Shown: one piece after another, positions 16,326 to 25,506 of the stretch
How the letters are laid out: each line of letters starts with the position of its first letter
Numbering within the stretch: position 1 is the first letter of the stretch
Source: an uncultured Eubacterium sp.
GTDB taxonomy: Bacteria > Bacillota > Clostridia > Lachnospirales > Lachnospiraceae
Direction: 5' to 3'
NCBI GenBank assembly: GCA_910584245.1
Contig: CAJTZF010000012.1
Location: forward strand, 15,245-79,244
DNA: 64,000 nt
The notes under the pieces: model-generated
What the model was told of the DNA's origin: nothing
Databases searched by the model: none
The model's input: only the letters and a program-made list of their open reading frames with translations
Made by a program: the position numbers and the translations under genes

Positions 16326-16772
16326 ATGGATTTTGATAAGGTTATATTTGTGAGTAAAGAGAATATTACGCTCAGTCCGATGGCTGAGTGGATCTTTAAG
16401 AGCATATTGATGGACAAGGGAAAGACGATTTTGTCCAGGGGACTTGTCGTTTTGTTCCCCGAGCCGCGGAACATGAAAGTGACAGATGTTTTAATCAATC
16501 ATGGGATACCGCATGAAGAACAGGTTTCCGTCGGTTTTTCTTCGGATGAGGTGACAGAGGATACGCTTATTCTCACGATGAATTTTGTGGAAAAGGTTAA
16601 GGTGCTTGAGGACTTTGGCATTGAGAAGAATGTATTTACAATCCACGAATTTGCAGGGGAAGAAGGAGAGATTTTGTACAACTACGGAAACGGTGAGGAT
16701 ACATATGAAGCGAGTTACGTGGAGATTAAGGATCTTCTTTATAAAGTTAAAAAGAAGTTACAGTGGACGTAA
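16326..16772 (+). CDS. degenerate low-molecular-weight protein-tyrosine/arginine phosphatase (YwlE-like pseudoenzyme)
   Basis: 148 aa from ATG 16326 (GGAAGGCGG at 16311-16319). Fold, length and position between Sua5 and RpiB match YwlE-type phosphatases: the N terminus VIFVSKENITLSPMAEWIFK aligns with the family P-loop segment. The catalytic C-x5-R-S is replaced by S-x5-L-S, so the nucleophilic Cys and phosphate-binding Arg are both missing, and the DP general-acid loop near the C terminus is not recognisable. It is an intact, well-spaced gene with a good ribosome site, so a non-catalytic role is more likely than recent decay. Confidence 0.7.
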   Translation: MDFDKVIFVSKENITLSPMAEWIFKSILMDKGKTILSRGLVVLFPEPRNMKVTDVLINHGIPHEEQVSVGFSSDEVTEDTLILTMNFVEKVKVLEDFGIEKNVFTIHEFAGEEGEILYNYGNGEDTYEASYVEIKDLLYKVKKKLQWT

Positions 16773-16810
16773 CGCAGTATTTACAGCGGATTTGGAAAAG
16801 GAGGAGAACG

Positions 16811-17242
16811 ATGATTGCATTGGGATGTGACCAGGCAGGTTATGAGTTGAAACAGGAGATTATCAAGTACTTGGAGGAAAAGGGACTGGAATACAAGGAT
16901 TATGGTAGTTACAGTGCAGATCCAGTAGATTATCCGATTTATGGAAGAATCGTCGCAAAAGCGGTGGCGGGTGGAGAGTGTGATAAGGGAATTCTCATCT
17001 GCGGAACGGGAATTGGTATTTCGATTGCGGCAAATAAGGTTAAGGGCATCCGGGCAGCAGTGTGCAGTGACTGTTTTAGTGCGGAGGCTACGAGATTACA
17101 TAATGATGCTAATATTGTGGCGGTTGGTGCGAGAGTAGTGGGACCGGGACTTGCCGTAAAAATTATCGATACCTTTTTAAATACAGAGTTTTCTGGCGCG
17201 GAACGTCATGCAAGGCGGGTTTCGATGATGGAAGAGGAGTAA
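16811..17242 (+). CDS. rpiB: ribose-5-phosphate isomerase B (RpiB/LacA/LacB family)
   Basis: 143 aa from ATG 16811 with AAAGGAGGAG upstream. It interconverts ribose-5-phosphate and ribulose-5-phosphate in the pentose phosphate pathway. Conserved segments are GILICGTGIGISIAANK (catalytic Cys) and ATRLHNDANIVAVGAR (His). The N-terminal motif reads GCDQAGYELK where most relatives have D-H, so this His is replaced by Gln. A related hexose-phosphate isomerase activity cannot be excluded. Confidence 0.88.
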   Translation: MIALGCDQAGYELKQEIIKYLEEKGLEYKDYGSYSADPVDYPIYGRIVAKAVAGGECDKGILICGTGIGISIAANKVKGIRAAVCSDCFSAEATRLHNDANIVAVGARVVGPGLAVKIIDTFLNTEFSGAERHARRVSMMEEE

Positions 17243-17247
17243 AGGTT

Positions 17248-18039
17248 ATGCTAGGGTTTATTGGTTGTGGAAATATGGCGCAGGCGATGTTGAGAGGGAT
17301 TTTGCAAAAAGGCTTATATACTTGTGACCAGATTATCGTTTCCAGAAGAAATGAGAGAGAGCTCAGCAAACTAAAAGAAGAGTTTTGTATACAGGTTACG
17401 ACAGATAATAAGGAAGTTGCAAAGAAGGCAGATGTGCTTATTCTGGCAGTGAAGCCATTCCAGTTTGAAACAGTCATATCCGAGGTGCGGGAAGACGTCC
17501 GTGAGGACACGCTGGTCGTATCAATTGCAGCCGGACAGACGCTGGCGAATATTGAGCGTCTTTTTGGAAAGAATATCCGATTAGTAAGAAGTATGCCGAA
17601 TACACCGGCCCTGGTTCTGGAAGGGGCGGCGGGTGTTTGTTTTCATCCAAATGTTCCAGAATCGGATAAGCGGACCGTGATGGATATTTTTTCGAGCTTT
17701 GGCATAGCTCACGAGGTTTCGGAAGCTTTGATGGATACGGTGGTCGGTGTGAGTGGGAGTTCTCCCGCATATGTATTTATGTTTATAGAAGCGATGGCGG
17801 ATGCCGCTGTGGCAGAGGGCATGACGAGGGCGCAGGCATACGAGATGGCCGCACAGTCAGTGCTTGGGAGCGCTAAAATGGTTTTGGAGACGGGAAAACA
17901 TCCCGGTGAGCTCAAGGATATGGTGTGTTCGCCGGCCGGTACGACGATCGAGGCGGTGCGTACGCTGGAAAAGACGGGGTTCCGCAGTTCTGTCATAGAG
18001 GCGGTCAAGGCTTGTGTAAAAAAGGCAAAAGAGATGTGA
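17248..18039 (+). CDS. proC: pyrroline-5-carboxylate reductase
   Basis: 263 aa. It reduces 1-pyrroline-5-carboxylate to proline with NAD(P)H. N-terminal Rossmann motif GFIGCGNMAQAM, middle segment LILAVKPFQFE and SMPNTPALV, and C-terminal dimerisation helices with the P5CR signature (GTTIEAVRTLEKTGFRSSVIEAV). Starts five bases after rpiB, so it is in the same transcription unit. Confidence 0.95.
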   Translation: MLGFIGCGNMAQAMLRGILQKGLYTCDQIIVSRRNERELSKLKEEFCIQVTTDNKEVAKKADVLILAVKPFQFETVISEVREDVREDTLVVSIAAGQTLANIERLFGKNIRLVRSMPNTPALVLEGAAGVCFHPNVPESDKRTVMDIFSSFGIAHEVSEALMDTVVGVSGSSPAYVFMFIEAMADAAVAEGMTRAQAYEMAAQSVLGSAKMVLETGKHPGELKDMVCSPAGTTIEAVRTLEKTGFRSSVIEAVKACVKKAKEM

Positions 18040-18046
18040 TGCAGTT

Positions 18047-18358
18047 ATGAAGAAGAGGGATAAAAGAAGAGAGAGAAAAGAGATTATTAATGCATTTACG
18101 ATGATATTGCAGATCGGCCTTGCCATGATGACATGTATGGCGATGAGTTTTGGCATCGGCTATTATCTGGACCGGCTGCTTGGCACGAAATACTGGGTTA
18201 TGGTATTTCTGCTCATTGGAATTATGGCGTCGATCCGGAGTCTGTTCATTCTCGTGGGGAAAATCCAGCCGCCGCGCACTCCTGCGGGAATGGGTGAGGT
18301 TGGAGAAGAAAGTGCGAAAGGGGAACCGGATGCAGGAAGCAAAAAAGACGCTCCTTAG
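18047..18358 (+). CDS. AtpZ/AtpI-family ATP synthase accessory membrane protein
   Basis: 103 aa with a basic N terminus and two membrane helices (about 17-39 and 47-70). The GIGYYLDRLLGTKYW motif matches the AtpZ (F0F1-ATPase subunit) family found at the head of ATP synthase operons, where it is linked to assembly or Mg/Ca uptake. Overlaps the next gene by 29 bp. Confidence 0.75.
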   Translation: MKKRDKRRERKEIINAFTMILQIGLAMMTCMAMSFGIGYYLDRLLGTKYWVMVFLLIGIMASIRSLFILVGKIQPPRTPAGMGEVGEESAKGEPDAGSKKDAP

Positions 18359-18734
18359 AGTGATAGGACTGATATGGGCGCTCGCCGCAGTAGTGGCGGC
18401 AGTGGGAGTTGTGATCTGGCTGTTTTTTCCCTTTCGGCTTTTGCCGTATTTATTAGGTGAACTGTTGGGAAGTGCAGTTTCGGCAGCGCTGATGTTTCAC
18501 CGGTATTCAACGCTGGATGTAGAGCTTGATCTGAACCGGAAGAGCGCCGTAAACCATTCGAGGGTGATGGCATCCCTGCGCACACTGGTTTCTCTCGCGG
18601 CCCTGTTTCTAGGTTTTTATTTACCGCAGCTTTTTTCGTCGGTCACGGTGTTTATGGGCCTGTTTGCGACAAAGGCAGCGGCGCTATTGTATCCTGTTGT
18701 ATTTCGGACGAAAAGTCCGTCTGATATAAAATAA
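18330..18734 (+). CDS. atpI: ATP synthase subunit I (AtpI-like)
   Basis: 134 aa from ATG 18330, preceded by GAAAGGGGAA inside the end of the previous gene. Four predicted membrane helices; general pattern of the ATP-synt_I family, which helps assemble the c ring. Directly followed by atpB. Sequence conservation in this family is weak, so the call rests on topology and position. Confidence 0.7.
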   Translation: MQEAKKTLLRVIGLIWALAAVVAAVGVVIWLFFPFRLLPYLLGELLGSAVSAALMFHRYSTLDVELDLNRKSAVNHSRVMASLRTLVSLAALFLGFYLPQLFSSVTVFMGLFATKAAALLYPVVFRTKSPSDIK

Positions 18735-18755
18735 TGTAGGAAAGGAGAAGACATT

Positions 18756-19475
18756 TTGGAAGATAAGACTGGAGTAGATTTTTATGTGCATGGTTACCAG
18801 CAGATACAGATTGGTGATTTCTCATTCTATATCACAACGAGCCATGTATGTCTGGCCATCGTCATGGTGGTATTGATCGCATTTGCGGTCGTTGCAAACC
18901 GGGTCATTAAGAAAGCGGATTACCGCAAGACGCCTACCGGATTCCTGAATGTGCTGGAACTTCTCGTGGAGACAGTGGATAAGCTTATTGTCGACAATAT
19001 GGGCCGTGTTCTGGCTCCGAGATTCCGGAATTATGTCAGCACTTTATTTTTGCTGATTATCACGTGCAATCTTTCCGGACTGTTTGGTCTAAGACCTCCA
19101 ACGGCGGACTATGGCATCACGCTTCCATTGGCGCTGATTACCTTCTTTATGATTCAGTACCAGGGGTTCAAATGGCAGAAGATGGGCAAGATCAAAGGGT
19201 TATTCGAACCGATTTTTTTGTTCCTGCCGGTCAACATTATTAGTGAATTTGCCACGCCGGTATCCATGTCACTTCGTCTGTTCGCCAATATTTTGTCGGG
19301 GACGATGATGATGGCGCTGATTTACGGGTTGCTGCCGAAGGTGGCGACGCTTGCATGGCCAGCGGCGCTGCACGCGTATATGGATGTATTTTCAGGAGTA
19401 CTCCAGGCATACGTATTTGCAATGCTGACGATGGTATTTATCGCCAATGCGGCGGGTGACAAGGCACAGGAGTAA
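18756..19475 (+). CDS. atpB: ATP synthase Fo subunit a
   Basis: 239 aa, start TTG 18756 behind AAAGGAGAAG. Membrane subunit that forms the ion half-channels. The essential Arg is in VSMSLRLFANILSG, and the last helices carry HAYMDVFSGVLQAYVFAML typical of subunit a. First structural gene of the synthase operon. Confidence 0.95.
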   Translation: MEDKTGVDFYVHGYQQIQIGDFSFYITTSHVCLAIVMVVLIAFAVVANRVIKKADYRKTPTGFLNVLELLVETVDKLIVDNMGRVLAPRFRNYVSTLFLLIITCNLSGLFGLRPPTADYGITLPLALITFFMIQYQGFKWQKMGKIKGLFEPIFLFLPVNIISEFATPVSMSLRLFANILSGTMMMALIYGLLPKVATLAWPAALHAYMDVFSGVLQAYVFAMLTMVFIANAAGDKAQE

Positions 19476-19564
19476 GATGAATTTCAAAGAAGAGGATTTC
19501 CGATTCTTGAAAGCGGGAGAAATCCCAGAAAATATTATTATTTATTTTTAAGGAGGACATTACT

Positions 19565-19822
19565 ATGAATTTTTCAGGAGAAGATTTAATTCGCGCAGCT
19601 TCAGCAATTGGAGCAGGTTTGGCAGTTATCGCAGGTATCGGCCCTGGAGTTGGTCAGGGTATTGCAGCAGGTTATGGTGCAAATGCCGTAGGACGCAACC
19701 CGGGTGCGAAGGGTGACATTATGTCTACGATGCTTTTAGGTCAGGCCGTTGCCGAGACGACAGGTCTTTACGGTCTTGCAGTAGCGATGATTCTGATGTT
19801 TGCAAATCCATTGATTCCGTAA
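19565..19822 (+). CDS. atpE: ATP synthase Fo subunit c, sodium-type ligand pattern
   Basis: 85 aa, two-helix hairpin. The ion site has Gln31 in the first helix (GPGVGQG) and Val62, Glu64, Thr65, Thr66 and Tyr69 in the second (GQAVAETTGLYG). This corresponds to the Gln32/Val63/Glu65/Ser66/Thr67/Tyr70 sodium site of the Ilyobacter tartaricus c ring, with Thr for Ser. A sodium-driven or sodium-capable synthase is therefore likely. Strong AAGGAGG precedes the ATG, as expected for the high c-ring copy number. Confidence 0.95.
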   Translation: MNFSGEDLIRAASAIGAGLAVIAGIGPGVGQGIAAGYGANAVGRNPGAKGDIMSTMLLGQAVAETTGLYGLAVAMILMFANPLIP

Positions 19823-19886
19823 GTCATATACCGAGATCGGGATATAAATTGAGCCGCGTGTTATATGCGGAAGAAATGAGGTAGAC

Positions 19887-20405
19887 ATGGGTAATAGAAT
19901 TTTTGGATTAGATCCGCAGTTATTAGCGGATACAGCAATTACGCTGCTCGCCATGTTGGTATTGTTTATCCTGCTTTCCTATCTTCTTTTCAACCCGGCA
20001 AGGAAGCTGATTCAGAAAAGAAAGGATTTTATTCAGTCGCAGCTGGATGATGCGGCGAAAGCGCAGGCAGATGCGAAGGAGATGAAGTCCCAGTATGATG
20101 AAAGGCTTTCGCAGGTGGACGCTGAGGCGGCGGAACTGCTTGCTGAGGCAAGGCGTAAAGCCCTCGACAGGGAAAAGGAAATTGTAGACCAGGCATCCGA
20201 AGAGGCTCATCAGATCAAGGTGCGTGCGGAAAAAGAAGTCGAGCTTGAAAAGAGCAGGGTTCGCGACGAAATGAAACAGGAAATGGTTCAGGTTGCGTCT
20301 GCGATGGCAGGCAGGTTTGTTGCGGCATCGATGGATGAGGATAAACAGGCACAGCTCATTGATGAAACATTGAAGGAAATGGGTGATGAGACATGGCAAA
20401 ATTAG
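19887..20405 (+). CDS. atpF: ATP synthase Fo subunit b
   Basis: 172 aa. One N-terminal membrane helix (about 15-36) and a long charged alpha-helical stalk (LFNPARKLIQKRKDFIQ onward). It is the peripheral stator that links Fo to subunit delta. Its last 13 bases overlap atpH. Confidence 0.95.
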   Translation: MGNRIFGLDPQLLADTAITLLAMLVLFILLSYLLFNPARKLIQKRKDFIQSQLDDAAKAQADAKEMKSQYDERLSQVDAEAAELLAEARRKALDREKEIVDQASEEAHQIKVRAEKEVELEKSRVRDEMKQEMVQVASAMAGRFVAASMDEDKQAQLIDETLKEMGDETWQN

Positions 20406-20938
20406 TTTCGAAGGTATACGGGGATGCGTTGTTTTCTCTCGCGCTGGAGGAAAACAAGCTGGATGAGGTGTGGGAAGAGGTCAAACTGCTCTCCTCCGCC
20501 CTACAGGAAAATAAAGAGTTTACCAATATGATGACACATCCGGACATGACGCAGGAAAAGGGCCTTGCCTTGCTCGAAGAGGCATTTGGAGGCAAGTTGT
20601 CCGACGTTATGATGGGATTTTTTCAGGTTCTCGTGAAAAAGGGACGTTTTAGTGAGATATTGTCTGTTTTGGATTATTTCCAGAAAGAAGCGAAGGAGTA
20701 TAAGAAAATAGGGGTTGTCTATGTGACGACGCCGACCGGGCTTACGAAAGAACAAAAATCCAGTATCGTGGAGCGGCTTACGCAAATTTCTGGCTACCAG
20801 AGCCTTGAGATGAATTACGTAGTGGATCCGGGCCTGCTTGGGGGAATCCGGATTCGAATCGGGGACAGGGTTGTGGACAACAGCATACAGACGAAACTTG
20901 AAGAAATGACGAGAAGTTTAAGTAAGGTCAGGGTATAA
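20393..20938 (+). CDS. atpH: ATP synthase F1 subunit delta
   Basis: 181 aa, OSCP/delta family: N-terminal helical domain (YGDALFSLALEE) and C-terminal motif VDPGLLGGIRIRIGDRVVDNS. It connects the b stalk to the alpha3beta3 head. Confidence 0.95.
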   Translation: MAKLVSKVYGDALFSLALEENKLDEVWEEVKLLSSALQENKEFTNMMTHPDMTQEKGLALLEEAFGGKLSDVMMGFFQVLVKKGRFSEILSVLDYFQKEAKEYKKIGVVYVTTPTGLTKEQKSSIVERLTQISGYQSLEMNYVVDPGLLGGIRIRIGDRVVDNSIQTKLEEMTRSLSKVRV

Positions 20939-20966
20939 CTTCCAGGAAAGAAGGTGTTTGTGTAAC

Positions 20967-22475
20967 ATGAATTTAAGACCTGAAGAAATAAGTTCAGTTA
21001 TTAAAGATGAGATAAAAAAATATAGTACGGAATTCGAAGTGTCGGATGTGGGAACGGTTATACAGGTTGCCGATGGTATCGCCCGTATTCACGGTTTGGA
21101 AAAGGCAATGCAAGGTGAGCTGCTGGAATTTCCAAATGAGATTTATGGAATGGTGTTGAATCTTGAGGAGGACAACGTAGGAGCTGTTCTGCTTGGAGAT
21201 GCTTCGAATATTAATGAAGGTGACACAGTTAAGACGACTGGCCGTGTGACAACGGTTCCGGTCGGGGACGCGATGCTTGGGCGTGTTGTCAATGCCCTTG
21301 GCCAGCCGATAGATGGAAAAGGACCAATCAACACGAAAAAGGTCCGTCCGGTGGAGCGTGTGGCGAGCGGTGTTATTTCCCGTAAGTCCGTAGATACTCC
21401 GCTTCAGACAGGTATTAAGGCGATCGACTCAATGGTGCCGATCGGACGTGGACAGCGTGAGCTGATTATCGGGGACAGACAGACAGGTAAGACGGCGATC
21501 GCAGTTGACACGATATTGAACCAGAAGGACCAGGACGTGCTCTGTATTTATGTTGCGATCGGCCAGAAGGCTTCGACGGTTGCCAACATTGTAAAGACAC
21601 TCGAGGACAACGGCGCGATGGATTATACGACAGTCGTTGCGTCGACAGCCAGCGAGCTTGCTCCGCTTCAATATATTGCCCCTTATGCGGGATGTGCGAT
21701 CGGTGAAGAGTGGATGGAGGCTGGTAAGGATGTCCTTATCATATATGATGATTTGACGAAGCATGCTGCGGCATACCGTACACTTGCTTTGCTGCTCCGC
21801 CGGCCGCCAGGACGTGAGGCGTATCCGGGAGATGTCTTTTATCTTCACTCGAGACTTTTGGAACGTGCGGCTAAGCTTTCCGATAAGCTTGGCGGGGGAT
21901 CCCTCACCGCGCTTCCGATTATCGAGACACAGGCGGGCGATGTGTCAGCATATATTCCGACAAACGTAATATCTATTACAGATGGACAGATTTACTTAGA
22001 GACAGAAATGTTCAACTCTGGTTTTCGTCCGGCCGTGAACCCGGGACTTAGTGTTTCCCGTGTAGGTGGTTCGGCTCAGATTAAGGCGATGAAGAAGATT
22101 GCTGGTCCGATCCGTATCGAGCTTGCCCAGTATCGTGAGCTTGCGGCATTTGCCCAGTTTGGCTCTGATCTGGATGCCGATACGAAGGAGAAGCTGGACC
22201 AGGGTGAAAGAATACGTGAAATTTTGAAACAGGGGCAGTATGCGCCTATGCCGGTATGGTATCAGGTTATTATTATTTATGCGGCGACGAAAAAGTACCT
22301 GCTTGATATTCCGGTTGAGGACATCCTCACGTTTGAAAAGGAACTCTTTGAGTTTATTGATACGAAGTATCCAGAGATTCCGTCGGCCATCCGCGATGAA
22401 AAAGAGATTAGCAGCCAGACGGAGGAAAAGCTGGTTCAGGCGATCAAAGAGTTTAAGCAGCAGTTTATGAGTTAA
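20967..22475 (+). CDS. atpA: ATP synthase F1 subunit alpha
   Basis: 502 aa from ATG 20967 (AGGAAAGAAGG upstream). Non-catalytic nucleotide-binding subunit: P-loop GDRQTGKT, arginine-finger region (PAVNPGLSVSRVGGSAQ) and the LLLRRPPGREAYPGDVFYLHSRLLER segment (quoted here in part: GREAYPGDVFYLHSR) are intact. Confidence 0.97.
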   Translation: MNLRPEEISSVIKDEIKKYSTEFEVSDVGTVIQVADGIARIHGLEKAMQGELLEFPNEIYGMVLNLEEDNVGAVLLGDASNINEGDTVKTTGRVTTVPVGDAMLGRVVNALGQPIDGKGPINTKKVRPVERVASGVISRKSVDTPLQTGIKAIDSMVPIGRGQRELIIGDRQTGKTAIAVDTILNQKDQDVLCIYVAIGQKASTVANIVKTLEDNGAMDYTTVVASTASELAPLQYIAPYAGCAIGEEWMEAGKDVLIIYDDLTKHAAAYRTLALLLRRPPGREAYPGDVFYLHSRLLERAAKLSDKLGGGSLTALPIIETQAGDVSAYIPTNVISITDGQIYLETEMFNSGFRPAVNPGLSVSRVGGSAQIKAMKKIAGPIRIELAQYRELAAFAQFGSDLDADTKEKLDQGERIREILKQGQYAPMPVWYQVIIIYAATKKYLLDIPVEDILTFEKELFEFIDTKYPEIPSAIRDEKEISSQTEEKLVQAIKEFKQQFMS

Positions 22476-22536
22476 GCCGTGAATGTGTCCGTGTGCGGGA
22501 GAAAGAAAAAGCACGCGACAGAATGGAGGATTTATT

Positions 22537-23439
22537 ATGGCCTCGATGAGAGATATAAAAAGGCGAAAGGCGAGCATACAAAGTACATCACAGATCACTA
22601 AGGCGATGAAGCTTGTTTCGACTGTGAAATTGCAGCATGCCAAAGGCCGGGCAGAGGAGACGAAGCCCTATTTTGACAAGATGTATGAGACCGTTTCAGG
22701 AATGCTTGCAAAATCGCAGAATATAGACCATCCCCTTCTTGTGGAACGAAAGAAGGATGGTCCAAAGAAAAAGGGCGTGATCCTCATAAGCTCCAACCGG
22801 GGGTTGGCAGGCGGGTATAATTCCAATATTGTAAAGCTTGTGACCCAGGGGGATTTCCCCGTGGACGATACGATCGTCTTTCCCATCGGACGAAAGGGGT
22901 TGGAAGCCGTTCAGCGGTACGGCTATACATGCCGGGGAGATTATTCAGAAGTGATGAATAACCCGTTGTTTGGCGATGCAGTTTCGATTGGAAAATCCGT
23001 TGTGACAGCGATGGAGAGTGGCGAGATTGACGAGGTATATCTGGCATATACGGTGTTTAAGAATACAGTGACCCATATTCCTACCCTGATTAAAATGCTC
23101 CCCTTTACAGAGGAAGATATACGGGAGATGAGCCAGCAGGGCAAAGAGGATGAGAATTCGGAAGGGAAGGCTGGTGCCAGGGCATTGATGAATTACGAGC
23201 CGGATGAGACGGAGGCTCTTGGCTACATTATACCGATGTATATGAACAGTCTTATATTTGGTGCGTTGGTGGAAGCAGTGGCAAGTGAGAACGGGGCCAG
23301 AATGCAGGCGATGGATTCTGCTACCAGCAATGCCGAAGAGATGATTGACAAGCTTGGCCTTCAGTACAACCGGGCAAGACAGTCGGCAATCACTCAGGAA
23401 TTAACAGAAATTGTCGCCGGAGCATCGGCGATTGAATAG
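22537..23439 (+). CDS. atpG: ATP synthase F1 subunit gamma
   Basis: 300 aa from ATG 22537 with GGAGG at 22525-22529. Central rotor shaft. N-terminal MRDIKRRKASIQSTSQITKA and C-terminal NRARQSAITQELTEIVAGA helices match the family; a somewhat acidic insertion near residue 205 (QGKEDENSEGKA) is variable in clostridia. Confidence 0.96.
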   Translation: MASMRDIKRRKASIQSTSQITKAMKLVSTVKLQHAKGRAEETKPYFDKMYETVSGMLAKSQNIDHPLLVERKKDGPKKKGVILISSNRGLAGGYNSNIVKLVTQGDFPVDDTIVFPIGRKGLEAVQRYGYTCRGDYSEVMNNPLFGDAVSIGKSVVTAMESGEIDEVYLAYTVFKNTVTHIPTLIKMLPFTEEDIREMSQQGKEDENSEGKAGARALMNYEPDETEALGYIIPMYMNSLIFGALVEAVASENGARMQAMDSATSNAEEMIDKLGLQYNRARQSAITQELTEIVAGASAIE

Positions 23440-23459
23440 AAAGGAGTGAATAAATCACA

Positions 23460-24860
23460 ATGGCAGAAAATAAAGCTGGAAACTGCTCTGGAGTGATCAC
23501 TCAGATTATAGGTGCAGTACTTGACATCCGATTTCAGGAAGGCGCGCTTCCGGAAATCTATGATGCGATTCGTATAACGACGAAAGAGGGAGAAAAGCTT
23601 ATCGTGGAGGTGGCCCAGCATCTCGGTGACGATACGGTGCGTTGTATCGCTATGGGACCTACGGACGGACTTGTGCGGGGAATGGAAGCTGTGTCCACCG
23701 GATCGCCGATTGCAGTGCCTGTGGGAGAAGCTACGCTTGGTAGGATGTTCAATGTTCTGGGAGATCCGATTGATGAAAAAGCGCCTCCAAAGGTAAAGGA
23801 GTATCACCCCATCCACCGGAAAGCGCCGGCATTCGAAGAGCAGTCGACCCAGGCAGAGATGCTGGAGACAGGTATTAAGGTTGTTGACCTTCTCTGTCCT
23901 TACCAGAAGGGTGGAAAGATTGGTCTGTTTGGTGGAGCCGGAGTAGGGAAGACGGTACTGATCCAGGAATTGATTACAAATATAGCGACCGAGCACGGTG
24001 GTTATTCGGTATTTACAGGGGTTGGAGAGCGGACGAGAGAGGGAAATGACCTCTATTATGAGATGATTGAGTCCGGTGTTATCGACAAGACGACGATGGT
24101 GTTCGGCCAGATGAACGAGCCGCCGGGAGCGAGAATGCGAGTGGGACTTGCCGGGCTTACAATGGCGGAGTATTTCCGTGATAAGGCGGGGAAAGACGTA
24201 CTTCTTTTTATTGATAATATTTTCCGTTTTACGCAGGCAGGATCCGAGGTGTCAGCGCTTTTAGGACGTATGCCGAGTGCGGTGGGTTACCAGCCGACGT
24301 TGCAGACGGAGATGGGTGCCCTTCAGGAGAGAATTACCTCGACGAAGAGCGGATCTATCACATCTGTGCAGGCGGTATATGTGCCGGCGGATGACTTGAC
24401 CGACCCGGCGCCGGCGACGACGTTTGCCCATCTGGATGCAACGACCGTTCTTGACCGCTCTATTTCAGAGCTTGGTATTTATCCGGCGGTAGATCCGCTT
24501 GGTTCTACCTCCCGTATCCTTGACCCGCGCATTGTAGGTGATGAGCATTACCGCGTGGCGCGTGGTGTCCAGGAAATTTTGCAGCGGTACAAAGAACTTC
24601 AGGATATCATTGCTATTCTCGGTATGGACGAACTTTCAGAGGATGAGAAAATGCTCGTAAACCGTGCGAGAAAGGTACAGAGATTTTTATCCCAGCCGTT
24701 CTTTGTGGCAGAGCAGTTTACTGGCCTGGAAGGAAAATATGTACCTATTTCAGAAACCATCCGCGGATTTAAGGAAATTCTGGAGGGTAAGCATGATGAT
24801 ATTCCAGAGGGCGCATTTTTGAATGCAGGAACGATTGATGACGTGATTGCCAGAAAATAA
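23460..24860 (+). CDS. atpD: ATP synthase F1 subunit beta
   Basis: 466 aa, catalytic subunit. P-loop GGAGVGKT, catalytic Glu in GVGERTREGNDLY, Walker B LLFIDNIFRFTQAGSEVSAL and the DELSEDEK segment are intact. AAAGGAG lies 5' of ATG 23460. Confidence 0.97.
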   Translation: MAENKAGNCSGVITQIIGAVLDIRFQEGALPEIYDAIRITTKEGEKLIVEVAQHLGDDTVRCIAMGPTDGLVRGMEAVSTGSPIAVPVGEATLGRMFNVLGDPIDEKAPPKVKEYHPIHRKAPAFEEQSTQAEMLETGIKVVDLLCPYQKGGKIGLFGGAGVGKTVLIQELITNIATEHGGYSVFTGVGERTREGNDLYYEMIESGVIDKTTMVFGQMNEPPGARMRVGLAGLTMAEYFRDKAGKDVLLFIDNIFRFTQAGSEVSALLGRMPSAVGYQPTLQTEMGALQERITSTKSGSITSVQAVYVPADDLTDPAPATTFAHLDATTVLDRSISELGIYPAVDPLGSTSRILDPRIVGDEHYRVARGVQEILQRYKELQDIIAILGMDELSEDEKMLVNRARKVQRFLSQPFFVAEQFTGLEGKYVPISETIRGFKEILEGKHDDIPEGAFLNAGTIDDVIARK

Positions 24861-24922
24861 TGTGTTAGTTTCATATAGACGGTAATACAAGGCATACATG
24901 CGTATGCAGAAATGGAGTAATT

Positions 24923-25345
24923 ATGGCAGATCTCAAAAAATTTCACCTGGAAGTCATTTCCCCGGAGCGGGTGTTTTACACTGGTGATGTTGAGATGGTT
25001 GAGCTGACAACGACAGAGGGGGATATCGGTATTTACGCAGATCATATCCCGCTCACATCTATTGTAGCTCCTGGGGTTCTCACGATCACAGAGTCTTCTG
25101 GTGGTGATGGATTAAAGGAAGCAGCAGTGCTGGAAGGATTTCTTGAGATCCTCCCGGACAAGATGACGATTCTTGCCCAATCTTGCGAATGGCCCGAGGA
25201 AATTGATATGAATCGCGCGATCGAAGCGAGAGCGAGGGCTGAGAGGCGGCTTAAGAGCACAGATGCCAATATCAATATGGCAAGGGCGGAGCTGGCTCTT
25301 CGCAAATCACTGGTGAGAATTCACCTGGCGGAAAGCAGGAAATAA
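24923..25345 (+). CDS. atpC: ATP synthase F1 subunit epsilon
   Basis: 140 aa. N-terminal beta sandwich (FHLEVISPERVFYTGDVEMV, EGDIGIYADHIPL) and C-terminal helical hairpin (RAIEARARAERRL). It regulates ATP hydrolysis. Last gene of the operon, followed by a terminator. Confidence 0.95.
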   Translation: MADLKKFHLEVISPERVFYTGDVEMVELTTTEGDIGIYADHIPLTSIVAPGVLTITESSGGDGLKEAAVLEGFLEILPDKMTILAQSCEWPEEIDMNRAIEARARAERRLKSTDANINMARAELALRKSLVRIHLAESRK

Positions 25346-25350
25346 AAGCA

Positions 25351-25377
25351 GAGGCTGTCTTTTGTGACAGCCTCTTA
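25351..25377 (+). terminator. hairpin ending the ATP synthase operon
   Basis: GAGGCTGTC (25351-25359) and GACAGCCTC (25366-25374) form a perfect 9-bp stem with a TTTTGT loop; the T-tract after it is short. Confidence 0.65.
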
Positions 25378-25435
25378 GACTGTAGACAAAGTAGAATGTA
25401 TGTGGCATATATGAAGGATACGGAGCATTTTGTAG

Positions 25436-25475
25436 AAAAAGCGGCGCTAGGACTTAAGTCCTAACACCGTTTTTC
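25436..25475. terminator. bidirectional terminator between atpC and the flagellin-like gene
   Basis: The arms 25441-25455 and 25456-25470 are complementary around AGGACTTAAGTCCT, with five T on the plus side after it and five A before it. Read on the minus strand the stem is better because mismatches become G-U pairs, so it mainly serves the minus-strand flagellin-like gene. Confidence 0.65.
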
Positions 25476-25506
25476 ATACCTGTTTTTTGTGACAGATTGT
25501 AATAAA

